Below the pieces are notes generated by a model. That model saw only the letters and a list, made by a program, of their open reading frames with translations, did not search any database and was not told where the DNA came from. 64,000 nt of DNA from Chaenocephalus aceratus (Eukaryota > Chordata > Actinopteri > Perciformes > Channichthyidae), in assembly GCA_023974075.1 (NCBI GenBank), contig CM043793.1:7072288-7136287 (forward strand), in the 5' to 3' direction. Shown in pieces: positions 44,961 through 57,629 of this stretch. Each line of letters begins with the position of its first letter. The first letter of the stretch is position 1. The position numbers and the translations under genes were made by a program.

Positions 44961-46692
44961 CATTCTTTATTTACCATTCATTACAAATATTTTATGCCTT
45001 TTATCTGCCCTCTGGATTCACATCTAATGTACAGGAGGAAGCGTGATAAACTGTCTAGTTGGCTTACATAACAGTTAAAGTTTACAGCCTAAAAAACATG
45101 AAGCATGTTTTGTTCCCCTTTTATTTCATTGATTGATGGAGTGATACAAAGAGACATCCAACCTCCTCTCTGTAAAAAGCTAATGTGTCTACAGTCTACA
45201 AAATGAAGCAAGAATATTGAACCCTGCTTCATCCAATGTCCAGATTTCGGACCTGGAAATATGTATGCAATGTATGCATTTTTCAGTTGATAATGTCAAT
45301 TTGCACATTTCATGGTGATGCCCCTTACTGTTAAACCCCAAGGTCCCCGTCGCGTTTTTTTTTCACAACAGTGTCTCAGGTAGGGATGTCCCGATCTCAT
45401 TTTTTAGCTTCCGATCCGATTCCGATATTTTCATATAGGTTCCGATCCGATCCCGATATTTCCCGATACCGGTTTTCCGATACCGATTTCCGATATCACT
45501 TTTTGTGTTGGCAAACAGCATTTAATGTCATATACATTAAGAAATAGACAGGCACCCAAGCTGTGCTCAATAGATGTTATTCTCTCACTATCACAAATAA
45601 GAGCATTTTTTTTTGCAATAATAATAAAAAAAATCTGATCTTTCAGTTCCCTTTATTCTGTTAAATAGGACTTTGGTTGTTCAAGTTGCCAGTAGTTAGA
45701 AACTATAGTATGAATATTCTGCAGGTAAACTTTACTATCCAACATAAAGTACCCTTTACAACTCAAAAGGTTACTCATTTAACAGCAGTAAATACAAGTA
45801 AGCTTCACTAAACTTTACTTCTTCACTAAACTTTACTTCTTCACTAAACTTTACTTCTTGGAAGTAAGTAACCATAACTAAAATATTTGCATTAATTGTA
45901 CACATAAAGTAAACATAACATAACGTACACAAAGTTTTGGTTACTTATTTGAGACAACGAGTTTCCACCCTTTTTAAGTAAACTGAACTTATTATTCTTC
46001 ACAGTATTGGTAATTAAGGGATCTCAGAGACATGTAATCACTAACCTTAAACATAAACATTTTTACAGTGTAATAGAGCTCCTTATTTCCTCCATCTTAA
46101 TCTACTGCACTGACTTCTTCAAAGTGTAGTGCAGTTTTTTTTTAATGAAAACCAACACCTACATCTTATCGGCTGTCAACCGGTTCCTTTTTTCATCAAG
46201 GACATTCGACACTGCACTAAACAGTCTCTCACTGTCCACCAATGTACAAGGTGCACAAAGAAACTTCATGGCTGTATCAGCCAGTGCGGGTCGCTGTGTA
46301 GCATGTGCCCGCCAGTAGTGTAGAGGATTCTCTGACCTTGGGATGGTTTGCTCAGCCAGGTAGGCCTCCACCTGAGTGACGACTGCTGACGTACTCACAG
46401 GCCTCGACTCCACCACATTCCCCTCCAAGATCTCGTCATATAGACTGACAAAGCTGCTGTTTGCAGCTGCACAGCCTACACCGCTTCGACGTGGTGACTT
46501 TCTTGGAGGCTCTTCTGCAGACACCTCACTGCCAGCCTTCCTCTTTCTCTCCATGATCTCCACCTCTCTAATGAGAGCCTCCTTGGCAATCTCCTGGTGG
46601 TCTGGACTTGTGAAGAATCTGAAAATGGATAGAATTTCATTTAGTTAAAAAGGATTATTTGTTTCCTAACATATGTTGTCGTTCCCTTAGCA

Positions 46693-47650
46693 CAGGGATG
46701 GGCAAATGGCGGCCCGCGGGCCGCATGCGGCCCCCACCTCCTCTTTTTGCGGGCCTCAGATTAATTTATAAACAATGTAATTCATTAAAAAAAAAAAAAA
46801 AATGTTTTTACTTGTAGTAGGATACCGTCCACTAGACTCCTTGTTACGTCGCGAGCTGCGTAGATGATTTAAAATACCGCAAAATAATCTGTGACGCATT
46901 TGTGTGTATTGTGTTTGTTTCCCGGGGAAACCCTCACAAGAAACACCGGCTGTTGTTATGCTTGCTGTGACGTTAAGTTGCCTCTTGTAATTATGCCTTT
47001 ACAATCTTAAAAGTTGTTTTTATCATCTGAATTTGGCGAAACAAGTTTAATATTCTTAAAACCAAGACTTTGTTTATTTGAAATCAGATGAAAACAAACT
47101 GTCACGGACCCTGCCGTGTTATCTATGATTACTACGCTTTTCATTCATAATTTCAGCGGGAGGGAGGGGGAGTGGTGCTGAGGAACAGCAGAGTGTGGGC
47201 TGACAGGTGTCTGTGTTGACATTCCCACAAGTGTTTTAGGTTCAAGTTAGACAACTAATGTCTGGGTTAGTGTTCATGACTTCATGTGTATGTCATCTAA
47301 TAGTTAATCTCAATACACACACATTTTCCGTGCTTTCCAATAGTTTAAAATAGTTTTATTCCACTGTTTAATAACCTGTTCAATACAAACATGCCACTTG
47401 TAAAAATGAAACAAAATGTCTGTGAACTGATATTTGTTTAGTGAGCTTATTAGAGGATGTTCCCATTTTTTGGGGATGTTCCCTTTGATTGTAAAATGTC
47501 AATGAAGATGTCAGACTTAGTATATTTGTTAATAATTACATACAACACATGGACTTGTTGTGTGTGTGTGTTCCAAGTGAATCTGCGGCCCCCTGGTGGC
47601 CAGTACATCAATGATGTGGCCCCCACCACCATCAAAGTTGCCCATCCCTG
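46693..47650. mobile_element. hAT MITE nested in the hAT element
   Basis: Ends CAGGGATGGGCAA and its complement, with 8-bp duplication CCTTAGCA at 46685-46692 and 47651-47658. It contains no transposase. GCGGCCC repeats lie at both ends. It sits in an intron of the host transposase. Confidence 0.92.
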
Positions 47651-48122
47651 CCTTAGCATATCGAAGTTATTGTTGTCAATGTCATAGAACAACATTTGGA
47701 ACATTTATTTTGATGTTATAATCAAGTGGTGAATTGATTAGGCCTGAGCAATTATATATCGCAACAGAAGTTTTGAATCAAACAGGACTTGCCTTTCTTT
47801 GTATCTTGGGTCAACCAAGATACATTTAACATCTCAAAAGTTGCACTGAATATTTTTCCTGCTGATAGGTAGCCTCTCAAAACTAGCTGTTTTGTCATTA
47901 AAATGGTAGGCTACTTCCAAGTCTAACAAACGTATTGAAAGCCTGTAGTCTTAGATAAGACATACAACAGGATATTAATGTTTAGTTTTAATTATTTGCT
48001 GTCGCAATAACAACTAGTGCTAGTGGCTACGCTCACGTGAGTTAGCTGACAACAAGCTAGGCTAACTTTTCTGCTAGCCTGTTGACGTGGTTGCCGTCTA
48101 AAAGACACGTTATCTAGACATC

Positions 48123-49497
48123 CATCTTCTCCCGCTTATCCGTGGTCGGGTCGCGGGGGTAGCAGTTCCAGCAGAGAGCCCCAAACTTTCTTTTCCCTGG
48201 CGACATCAACCAGCTCTGACTGGGGGATCCCAAGGCGCTCCCAGGCCAGCGAAGAGATATAATCCCTCCACCTGGTCCTAGGTCTACCCCTTGGTCTCTT
48301 CCCAGCTGGACGTGCCTGGAACACCTCCCTAGGGAGGCGCCCAGGTGGCATCCTAACTAGGTGCCCGAACCACCTCAACTGGCTCCTTTCGACGCGAAGG
48401 AGGAGCGGCTCAACTCCGAGTCCCTCCCTGATGACCGAACTTCGCACCTTATCCCTAAGGGAGACACCAGCCACCCTGCGGAGAAAACCCATCTCGGCCG
48501 CTTGTATCCGCGATCTCGTTCTTTCGGTCATGACCCATCCTTCATGACCATAGGTGAGGGTAGGAACGAAAATGGCCCGGTAAACAGAGAGCTTTGCCTT
48601 CTGGCTCAGCTCCCTTTTCGTCACAACGGTGCGGTAAAGCGACTGCAGTACCGCTCCCGCTGCTCCGATTCTCCGGCCCATCTCACGCTCCATTGTTCCC
48701 TCACTCGAGAACAAGACCCCGAGATACTTGAACTCCTTCACTTGAGGTAAGGACTAATTCCCTACTTGGAGTGGACAGTCCATCGGTTTCCTGCTGCGAA
48801 ACATGGCCTTAGATTTGGAGGTGCTGATCCTCATCCCAGCTGCTTCCCACTCGGTTGCGAAACGATCCAGTGAGTGCTGAAGGTCGCATTAGAAGCCATT
48901 AGAACCACATCATCTGCAAAAAGCAGTGGTGCAATCCTTAGTCCACCGAACTGCAGACCCCCTCCCCCACGACTACGCCTCGAAATCCGATCCATGTATA
49001 TTACAAACAGAATTGGTGACAAAGCGCAGCCCTGGCGGAGGCCAACCCTCACCGGAAATGGGTCCGACTTACTGCCGAGGACCCGGACACAGCTCTCACT
49101 TTGGGAGTACAGAGATTGGATGGCCCTGAGTAGAGACCCCCTCACCCCATACTCCCGCAGCACCTCCCACAGTAACTCCCTGGGAACTCGGTCATACGCC
49201 TTCTCCAAGTCTACAAAACACATGTAGACCGGATAAGCGTACTCCCAGGCCCCCTCCAGGATCCTTGCGAGAGTAAAAAGCTGATCCGTCGTTCCACGAC
49301 CAGGACGGAATCCGCATTGTTCCTCCTCAATCTGAGGTTCGACAATCGGCCTGACCCTCCTTTCGAGTACCTTAGAGTAAACTTAGTAGTGTGATGCCTC
49401 TGTAATTGGCACACACCCTCTGATCCCTCTTTTTAAAAAGGGGAACCACCACCCCGGTCTGTCACTCTTTCGGTACTGTTTCCGACTTCCACGCAAG
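48123..49497 (-). mobile_element. Rex3-like (RTE clade) LINE, 5'-truncated
   Basis: Flanked by duplication TCTAGACATC (48113-48122, 49498-49507). The minus strand reads parts of reverse transcriptase: CFVDLEKAYDRVP, GLRQGCALSPILF and LLFADDVVLM (the FADD active site), then FKYLGVLF, TYGHEGWVMTERTRSR and LRWFGHLVRMPPGRLP. Frames are broken near 48745-48870 and near 49225. The 3' end (GGATAAGCGGGAGAAGATGG) is typical of fish Rex3. From memory, two conserved Rex3 sites (GGTGACAAAG.GCAGCCCTG at 49015 and ACCACCACCCCGGTCTG at 49445) also occur. The endonuclease region is absent through 5' truncation. Confidence 0.88.
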
Positions 49498-50663
49498 TCT
49501 AGACATCATTTTAAATAAATCCAGGGCACACATAATTATAATTGGGAATAGGGAACATTTAATATACATCCAGTATATCATGTCAAAATCATCAAATGGA
49601 AGTTTACCCCATGACCATTCATTAAAAGATGCTGTTGACGGAATTAGCATGAACTTTACTGACGTGGGTAATGCGTAGCTAAACATCGGTGGTCAATAAC
49701 AAGAAGGCTTACCTTCTTCATGTTGGCGGCGTTGTCCCTCAGAACAACATGCACCTTGTCATTATCGATGTCCCACATGGCGAGCATCTCTTCTATAGCA
49801 TTCCGGATACGCATTGAAGTGTAAGAGCCACGCAGCTCACTTGCATGTAGCACCACGTTGTGCAAAGTAAAACTGGAGTCTATCCAGTGGGCGGTCAGAC
49901 TGAGGAGCGACATCGGGGCTACACCTGAACTCCACAGGTCTGTGGTGAGGGCGATTGAGGTAGCCTCCTTTAGTTACCGCTGCACTTTTTCACGCACCTT
50001 GGTGTGCAGGGCTGGGATGCCTTTTTCAGCAATGTAATGGCGGGATGGCATCCCATAGCGCGGCTCCAAATAATTTATTAGACGACAAAAACCGGAGTTT
50101 TCCACAAGTGAAATTGGCTGGTCGTCCTCTGCTATGCACTCCACAATCAGCTCAGTAATCTTGCGAAATCTCTCGGAGTCTCGAGGAAGTAAATCCTTTC
50201 GTTTCAAGCTGTCCCGCAGTGTTTGTTGATGGAGTCCATCAGTCGCAGACGCTGTCGCTTTACAGTAAGCAGCGTGTTCATCGGGGTGGTGCTTTTTAAG
50301 ATGTTTTATTAGGTTTGTGGTGTTGTAGGAGACCCTGTTAGCACCACCTCGTGAGACTTCGGCACCACAGACTTTGCATGTTGCAGTCGGCGACTCACTT
50401 CGTTATTTTAAAATGATGCCAAACTGCAGACATTTTAACTAGCTAACGATATGTGTCCGTTCCACTTTTCCAACTCGATAATGGCGGCTGATGCAATAGA
50501 ACAACAACGACAAACAACGTAACAACGTAACAATGGAATCATGGGAAATATTAAATATGGATCGGCCATGACATTTAATTGGATCTGCCGATCCCGATCC
50601 ACCTTAAAACCCAGTATCGGGGGCCGATCAGGGGATTGGGATCGGGACATCTCTAGTCTCAGG

Positions 50664-51490
50664 GGATCTTAATATTTAAGAACATATTAATGTGTTATAC
50701 CAGATTAACGGAAATAATCTCAGCTAACTGACGATACAAACCATTTTTACCAAAACAAAACACAAGTCTCATAAGAAGCATCTAAATGACCCCTTACCGA
50801 AAAATGCTAACGGACATTGGCACAGAACTCAAGATAAAAGTACCCTTATTACTTATTGTAGCTGCACATACAAGATATCCGATTAAAGCTGAGGTTCCAC
50901 AGATTATTTAGGTATATAGTATCATCACTGAGTCATCCAAACTCGCGACAGGGGAAGCAAACACAGACATCACAACACGTACCTTTACGGAGCTTCTAGG
51001 GAGATCGTCTCACCGTAGCTGTCAATCTGATCAAAAGACGTGTTCAATGGCATTAAAACGATAAAAAACGCGGCTGAATCGGTTAATCCATAGGTTTTTA
51101 ACGTCTCTGTATAAAATAATTATTTCATTTATAATCCATAATTCCATTTGTATGTAAAAATCGGAGAGCAAAAGTTAGTTGCTAATGGTAGCCACCAGAG
51201 TGGCTGCTGCTTCCGGTCTAGGCTATGCGGTAGTCTCACACACACACATTACCAAATAAGGACTGTGTGGGAATACCCCTCGATTCCATTGGCTCTGACG
51301 GTCAGAAAGAGATGTCACATGTCAAAATCCAGCAAGGGGGGCCAGAGATGCAGAGAGGCAGTCGCAATTTCTACAGGCTCGCACTTACCTGTTAGCATCT
51401 GGCATCTGTTAGCATCTAGCATCTGTTAGCATCCAGCTCTCCTGCTTACAAACTTTTAGCCATCCCTGCTTATACAAGTAATAGTTTTAG
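50664..51490. other. Non-coding stretch before LINE-A
   Basis: No gene. Three 17-bp units GTTAGCATCT.GCATCT lie at 51391-51440. Where LINE-A begins cannot be fixed, as no TSD was found. Confidence 0.45.
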
Positions 51491-51494
51491 TTGT

Positions 51495-51950
51495 CTGCGA
51501 TCTGCGGAGGCCTACTCCCACCTGTCGAGTACGGCTGTACTGAGGTGTTTTTCCCTCCGGAGACCTCGCGAATAGACGGAGCGGCTCCACCTGTTGCTGC
51601 CTGCGATCTGCGATCTACGGAGGCCTGCTCCCACCTGTAGAATACGGCTGTACTGGAGAGGTTTTTACCCTGGAGTCGTCGCGGAGAGACGGAGTGGATC
51701 CACGCTTCGGGCTTGGCCTGCTTCCACCGGGCGTGTGCTGCTGTGCGGAGGAGGATTTTACCACCGCTGGGGCCTGCTTTCCACCTGTCCTGGTTCTGCT
51801 ATTGCAGAGGTCTGCTTTCATCCCGGGGATACCACGGAGGGACCAGAGCGCTTCCACGCTGCTGTTTTCGCCTGTCCTTTGCTGCTGTGCTGATTTTGCT
51901 CCAGGAACATCGCGGATACTGTGTGCTGGTCTGGGAAAATTGCCCATATC
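51495..51950 (+). promoter_or_regulatory. LINE-A 5' UTR with promoter-like monomers
   Basis: The segment is built of related GC-rich blocks that start CTGCGATCTGCGGAGGCCT (51495) and CTGCGATCTGCGATCTACGG (51600), followed by shorter blocks with GCCTGCTT(T)CCACC and CTGTGC at about 51716, 51771 and 51870. Tandem 5' monomers act as promoters in several LINEs. Promoter activity here is inferred. Confidence 0.5.
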
Positions 51951-52477
51951 GGGATTCTGCTGTGCCTGTTAACTGTTTTGGACTATGAGAAGATCTCTAG
52001 TCATTCTGAGAAGTCTACTGGATTCAGGTCTGTTCTGCCACCCGCAGTGGGCTTCCCCTGCAAAGGTTCGGATGTGTTGCTCAAACAATTACCGGTTGCC
52101 TTGTCACAGACAATCTGCTCGACAAAATATGTTTGTCTTTTTTGTTTTCCTGCGATGATGGTTCTTCAGGACTGCTTCTTAAGCTCAAATCACACTCTCG
52201 CAGACTTTTCCGGTGTTTCTAAATTAGATGACAATGTATGTGTGTCGTTTAAGAGGAAAAGATGCCTGGTTTTTGTTGTTGTTATTACTGTCAGGAAATC
52301 TACAACCTAACCCTGGTCCGCCCAGTAGTAGTAGTCAGATCGCTACTCCTGCTGATTTTAAAGCTAGGTCTGGGTTGGGTTTCATCCACTTGAATGTGCA
52401 CAGTCTGTTAGGTAAACTAGATTTTGTCCGTATCTGGGCGAGCTCGACTGACGCTGACGTAATTGTTTTATCAGAAA

Positions 52478-55400
52478 TTGAATTGAATTGATTTATTTAA
52501 AACAAGGGACAGTGTACATTAATCAACATATTAAAAACATGTAAAAGTACTCGAATTAGCCAAAAGGCTAGTTTTCATCGATAGTCCCTTTGCCAGATGG
52601 TGATAGACATCCTAAAAGCAATAATAAAAATACCACAACATTGTTATACCATTGTACACATTTACAATAGATTACATCACTGAATACAGATAGAAGCAAG
52701 TTACGATAATAAATAAATAAAACATTTACAATACACACTCATACACACACCTACACCCACACATCAGTGCTGACACTGTTGATTATTAATGAGCCATTTT
52801 TTAACACTGTGCTTGAATGTGTAGTAGGATGAGGATTCTCTTATTGGTTGTGGTATTGAATTCCATTGATGGGATGCGTGGAATGAAAAGACAGCCTGGC
52901 TGAATGCGCTTTTCCTAAATGGGATGGTGCAGTCTCCCCTAGCCGCACCTCTAGTAACCCTGGTTGAGGTGGACTTTAGGCTGATAAAGCCAGCCAGAGT
53001 TGGAGGAGCCAACCCACGAGTGATCTTATAAACTAAGCAGATGTTTTTGTAAACTATGAGTTTTTCCCAGCTGAACAGATTATACTTTTTAACTATGTGA
53101 CAATGATGATACCGGAATGGCTTTTTGTCTAGTGTTTTGAGTGCTTGTTTATACAGCGATTCCAGTGGTTTTAGAGCTGTAGAGTGTGCATTAGACCAGC
53201 TGATCAGACAGTAGTTGATGTGGGAGAGGACCATTGAGTGAAAGTATAGCTTAGCTGCTGCAGATGATAGGAAGTTTCTAATGTATCTGTAATTTGACAG
53301 ATTGAACTTTACTTTATTGCAGACCTTTTTGATATGGGTTTTGAAATTGAGGTTTGTGTCAATATGTACTCCTAAGTACTTGTACTCCGAGACAACCTGA
53401 AGTCTCCTCCCAGAAAAGAAAACATCTTGTTCTGTTATAATGCTGTGGCCCTTGGAGAAGAACATACACACTGTCTTTGAGACATTTGGTTGCAAACAAT
53501 TATTGTTAAGCCAGGATGTAATATTCTTCAACACATCAGTGACCTTGGTAGCAGCCTCTTCTGCGGTTTTGCCATGAGTAAAAACAACTGTATCATCAGC
53601 ATACATCAATACATCACAATCTCCACACACAGAAGGCAGATCATTTATGTACATACTAAACAGGATTGGGCCCAATATAGAGCCCTGCGGTACTCCAGTT
53701 GATAAACATAGTGCACTAGACTTATGGTTCTCAATTTGAACACATTGGGAGCGGGATGAAATATACGAATGAAAGAGGTTGGTGAATTCTATAGAAAAAT
53801 TTAAGTTGAGTATTTTTTGCAATAAGATATTGTGGTTAACAGTGTCAAAAGCTTTCCGTAAGTCAAGGAACACGGCCCCCATAACCCCACGCCTGTCCAT
53901 TGATGCCTTAACTTTCTCCATGAAGAAGCATGTTGCTGTTTCTGTTGAGTGATTAGCCCTGAATCCAAATTGCATTGGATGCAGTGGAAAGGAGCTGTTG
54001 TTAAGATGATTGATGATTTGTTTGGCAATCAATTTCTCAAATACCTTGGATACTATGGGTAAGATACTGATGGGCCTATAGTTGGATGTCATGAGAGGGT
54101 CCCCACCTTTGAATAACGGGACCACAACAGCAGGCTTCCATTGATTGGGAAAACTCCCTTGATTGATTCCAATATTAATGATATGCGTTAGTGGCTTAAC
54201 AATTGAGGAGTTAATGTCTTTCAGCATGAATGTGTCCATACCGTAGATATCCTTAGCCCTTGAGGATTTCAGATTGGCAATTACTTCCGCAACCTCTGTC
54301 TCAGACACTGACTTTAGAACAGCTGCTGGTTCGCTAGTGTTGACAGTCGGGAGTGCATTAACTTCCTGAGCTATGAAGCTACTGGCTATGGTAGCCACTG
54401 ACTCAACAAAATAATAATTGAGTGTAGTTGCCACATCAGCTGGGCATTGCAGAGTTGTGCCCTCAACCCTCAATTCAATTGGCTTGGCTGTCGTAGTGTT
54501 TTGACCAGTTAAATGTTTTATTTGGCTCCATATAGCTTTTGAGTTGCCCTGAGCATTTACAATAATTGTGATAAAGAAGTCCGCTTTTGCTTTTCTCAGT
54601 TCCCTTGTTGCCTTGTTTCTTAGCCCTGCAAATATATGTCTATCATGGGACATCTTTGATTTTATGGCAGTTTTTAAGGCACTGTCCCGTTGCTTCATTA
54701 CATTTCTGACATGTCCGTTCATCCAGGGGAGAGTCTGTTTCTTATTTTTATGTTTTATCATGATTGAAAATTCATTGATTGTGGCCTGTAGTTTTCCTGT
54801 AAAGTTTTGACTGGTTACTTCTAAATCATTTTCAAGTACTAGATCTACCCAATCTAAGTTTTGTATAGTAGATCTGAAGTCTTCTTGCTTGGTTTTTGGG
54901 ATGCCAAAGGATTCTTTATTACCTGCATACGCAGTGAACCGTTTTCCAGTTAGTTTTCTAGATACCAGCACCATATTGTGGTCTGACAGCCCAGTTACCA
55001 TATTGTATGATTTTGTAATCCTTTCAGGTCTATTTGTTAAAATTAGGTCAAGCTGGGTACTGGTGCTGTTTGTTATTCGCGTTGGGCCTTTAACGATTTG
55101 AGTCAAATTAAAACTATCAGTAATTTGCTTAAGCTTCTTCCTTGATGACTTATCTTCCCAATTCAAATTTAAGTCACCCATTACAATTACCTCTTTCTTA
55201 AAATCACATTGACATAAAACCTTTTTGAATTGATCATAGAAGCTAACATTTGAGGAAGGTGGTCGATAAATTACTATTAAAATAAAGGCGACAGGATCAT
55301 GTTTAGGCCTACACATTCTAGTTCGATTGGGTCTTGCCATAAAATCTCATCGCAACGGATGGTGTCTCTCACGAAAATTAGAACACCGCCCCCTTTAGTG

Positions 55401-56642
55401 TGCATTCGGTCCCTCCTGTAGCTATTGTAACCCGGAAGTTGTACGGCAGCCGATGGAGAGTTGTCCGTAAGCCAAGTTTCTGTTAAACCGAGGTAATCTA
55501 AATTAGACTCTAGTAACATATTCTTTATCTGGTCAATTTTTAGACAAGATTTTAAGCTTCGTATATTTAGGTGTCCACCTAATATACCCTTTGGTTTTAC
55601 CTTCGGATCCCAAATAATTCTTGCATTGTTTACAGTTTGGACAACTTTCCACTTCCGGTTCATTTGGATTGCTCTGTTTACTACCCTACCAAGCTTGATA
55701 TTGTTGCTGTTAGAGTATACATATTTGAGCGGTGTTATCCTGCAGTCATTGTCACTGTGTGAAATGTTGTGTGGAACCACATCTGTACATACGCTGTTAT
55801 TACTTGCTGGAAACGTCGGAGGTGTTGTCATTTTCGCTGCAAGACTTCTTGGCGAAGAAATCACTGCTGGCGGTGAATTCCCCGGCGACAGTTCGCGCGT
55901 ACCCGCGGGCAGAGATTCCACTAGTAGCGGAGACTGCTCCCGTTTTTGCCAATGTATGTTCGACTCTGGATATCTGTCGACCTCCTTGGATTGCTGCCAC
56001 TGGATGGTGAAGAGACGCCGCTGGATAACCTCTGGCTCGTCCGTGTTGCTCGGGGTGAGTAGGCGCCCAGCTGGATCACCCTCGTTGGGCCACTCCAGGC
56101 CGGTGTCTGGATGTTGCAGCTGGAGGACTGCTGGATCCTCCGTGGTGCTCAGGGAGGGTGCAGGTTGAACTAGGTTAGTTTGCTGATAGTTTATGGAGCA
56201 TAAGTGGAGGGAAGTAGAGTTACAGGTGACACTGTCAGCGAAGCTTGCTTCGATTGATGTCGGGCCAGGACATTGATGAATATCCCCCGATAGAAGCAGA
56301 CAGATGGCTATTATAACAGCCTCGTTGCTGTGTCGCCTGCATGATGATTTGGCTGTTTTCTTCCTTGAGTTGTACCACTGTGGAAATTGGAGGGTAGCAG
56401 CCAGGACGTATTCCCCATACCCAAACACAAGGTGGACCTTGTTTGTTTGTTTGTACTGATGAGTTCCATGAGTGATCGGATCTTCATAGTTGACAGTTGT
56501 ATTCGCATATTTGTTGTTGAGTGATTGCTGAATTGCATTGACGTTTACCGGTTGTACAATTTTTAAAAGTAGCGTGTACAATAGCAGAGCAACTACCGCA
56601 CCTGACCGACCTGCCGCCATTGCCAACTTTCTCCAATGTGAG
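52478..56642 (-). mobile_element. LINE-B: nearly full-length L2/CR1-like LINE inside LINE-A
   Basis: Inserted antisense in the endonuclease of LINE-A, with 5-bp TSD AGAAA at 52473-52477 and 56643-56647. The 3' tail is a TTGAATTGAATTG-type repeat (plus strand, from 52478). The 5' end lies only about 22 bp before its first ATG. Its two frames cover a complete LINE protein apart from one frameshift, so it is the youngest-looking coding element in the window. Confidence 0.88.
52764..56620 (-). pseudogene. LINE-B endonuclease/reverse transcriptase, one frameshift
   Basis: ATG 56620 begins MAAGRSGAVVALLLYTLL, a hydrophobic start. A 2A-like motif LLLSGDIHQCPGP follows (about 56262-56300), with Cys where canonical 2A has Asn. 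A Ser/Pro-rich linker and the endonuclease start (GHLNIRSLKS, LTETWLTDN, KGGGVLIFV) follow. The frame shifts near 55300. The second frame has VIYRPPSS, VMGDLNLNWED, LDLILTN and SDHNMV (endonuclease), then VVPLFKGG, FLDLRKAFDTVNHNILL, GVPQGSILGPILFSMYIND and LMYADDTVVF (YADD, about 53592-53603), and stops at 52764. The second frame alone is 858 codons. A single shift separates this from an intact protein; I cannot tell whether it is a true mutation or a sequencing error. Confidence 0.85.
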
Positions 56643-57629
56643 AGAAACATGGCTAAACAAATCTATTTTGGCCTCTGACATTGCCTTAAATGGTTTTAAT
56701 GTGTATCGTACCGACCGGCCTAATAAAGGTGGTGGCGTTGCCATTTATGTTAAGAATAAGTTCAGTGTAACCACATTAGTTTCCAAATCGATCAGTAAGC
56801 AATTTGAATTTTTATCCATAAATATAGAAGTGGCAAAGGGTCAACAGGTCATGGTAGTGAGTTGTTACAGACCCCCCTCAGCTGTCAAAGACTCCTTGTC
56901 TTCACTAGCAAATCTTTTATCACAACTAGACTACAAGGAAATAGTGCTACTTGGAGATTTTAACTGGGACTGGTTAACTGCAGTGTCAGAGGATTTAAAA
57001 AACCTTTGTATCTCTTTAAATGTTACTCAGATTGTTGACAGTCCTACTCGCCCTAACATTAAGTCCCCTAATAAATCCTCCCTAATTGATCTCATTTTAA
57101 CTAATGTTCCCCATAAATATTCATCTGTGGTAGTATTTGCAAATGATCTGAGTGATCACTGTGTTGTAGCCACAATTAGGGACACTAAGGTCCAAAAGGT
57201 TAAACCTCGCATTATCATTAAGAGAGACAAAAAACATTTTGTGGAGCAGGGTTTTGTGCATGATCTGTTTGATTTTGATTGGGGTAAAATCGATCTGTGT
57301 GCTGATGTAGAAACCGCATGGTCTTATTTTTATCTTGGTTTTATGGAGATCATTGATATACATGCACCCCTGCGTACATTTAGAGTAAAGGGACGAGACA
57401 ATCCTTGGTTTTCTGCTAATCTGTCCAGTCTCCTTCATGAGAGAAACAAGGCCTGGGCAAAGGCTAGGAAATCAGGCTCAGAGGTAGAATGGCTATGCTT
57501 TAGGCAGCTAAGCAATAGCTTCACTTCTCATATCAAAAGTGCTAAATCAAAGTACTATCTATCAGTAACCACAAAGAATCTGAATAATCCTGGAAAATGT
57601 TGGAAAGCCATTAAATCGTTATCCACCGG

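Larger units (their letters stand above)
46159..50433 (-). pseudogene. hAT transposase, decayed and internally deleted
   Basis: Reading the minus strand, ATG 50433 gives MSAVWHHFKITK. A frameshift near 50397 follows, then a BED zinc finger (CKVCGAEVSRGG...HLKKHH). Next come LINYLEPRYGMPSRHYI, an in-frame TAA near 49976, then TSIALTTDLWSSG (first Asp), LTAHWIDSSFTLHNVVL and VHVVLRDNAANMKK (second Asp), ending at a GTAAGC donor near 49711. The last exon starts after TTTTCAG (46621-46627) with FFTSPDHQEIAKEA and carries the hATC dimerisation motif HYWRAHA...SERLFSAVSNV, stopping at 46159. The large middle exon with the catalytic Glu was not found in 47660-48112 or 49508-49710. hAT transposases make 8-bp TSDs, as seen for the whole element. 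Confidence 0.8.
45381..50655 (-). mobile_element. hAT element with two nested insertions
   Basis: Ends TAGGGATGTCCCGATC (45381) and TAGAGATGTCCCGATC (complement, to 50655) are flanked by a perfect 8-bp duplication GTCTCAGG (45373-45380 and 50656-50663), as expected for hAT. GATCC/CCGAT-type subterminal repeats fill the first 110 bases inside the left end. The transposase lies on the minus strand and has decayed. A hAT MITE (46693-47650) and a Rex3 copy (48123-49497) are inserted in it. The left arm also holds three 18-bp units CACTAAACTTTACTTCTT at about 45807-45860. Confidence 0.88.

Noticed and set aside
55626..56168. 180-codon plus-strand ORF
   Set aside because: Opposite-strand shadow of the Ser/Pro-rich linker of LINE-B.
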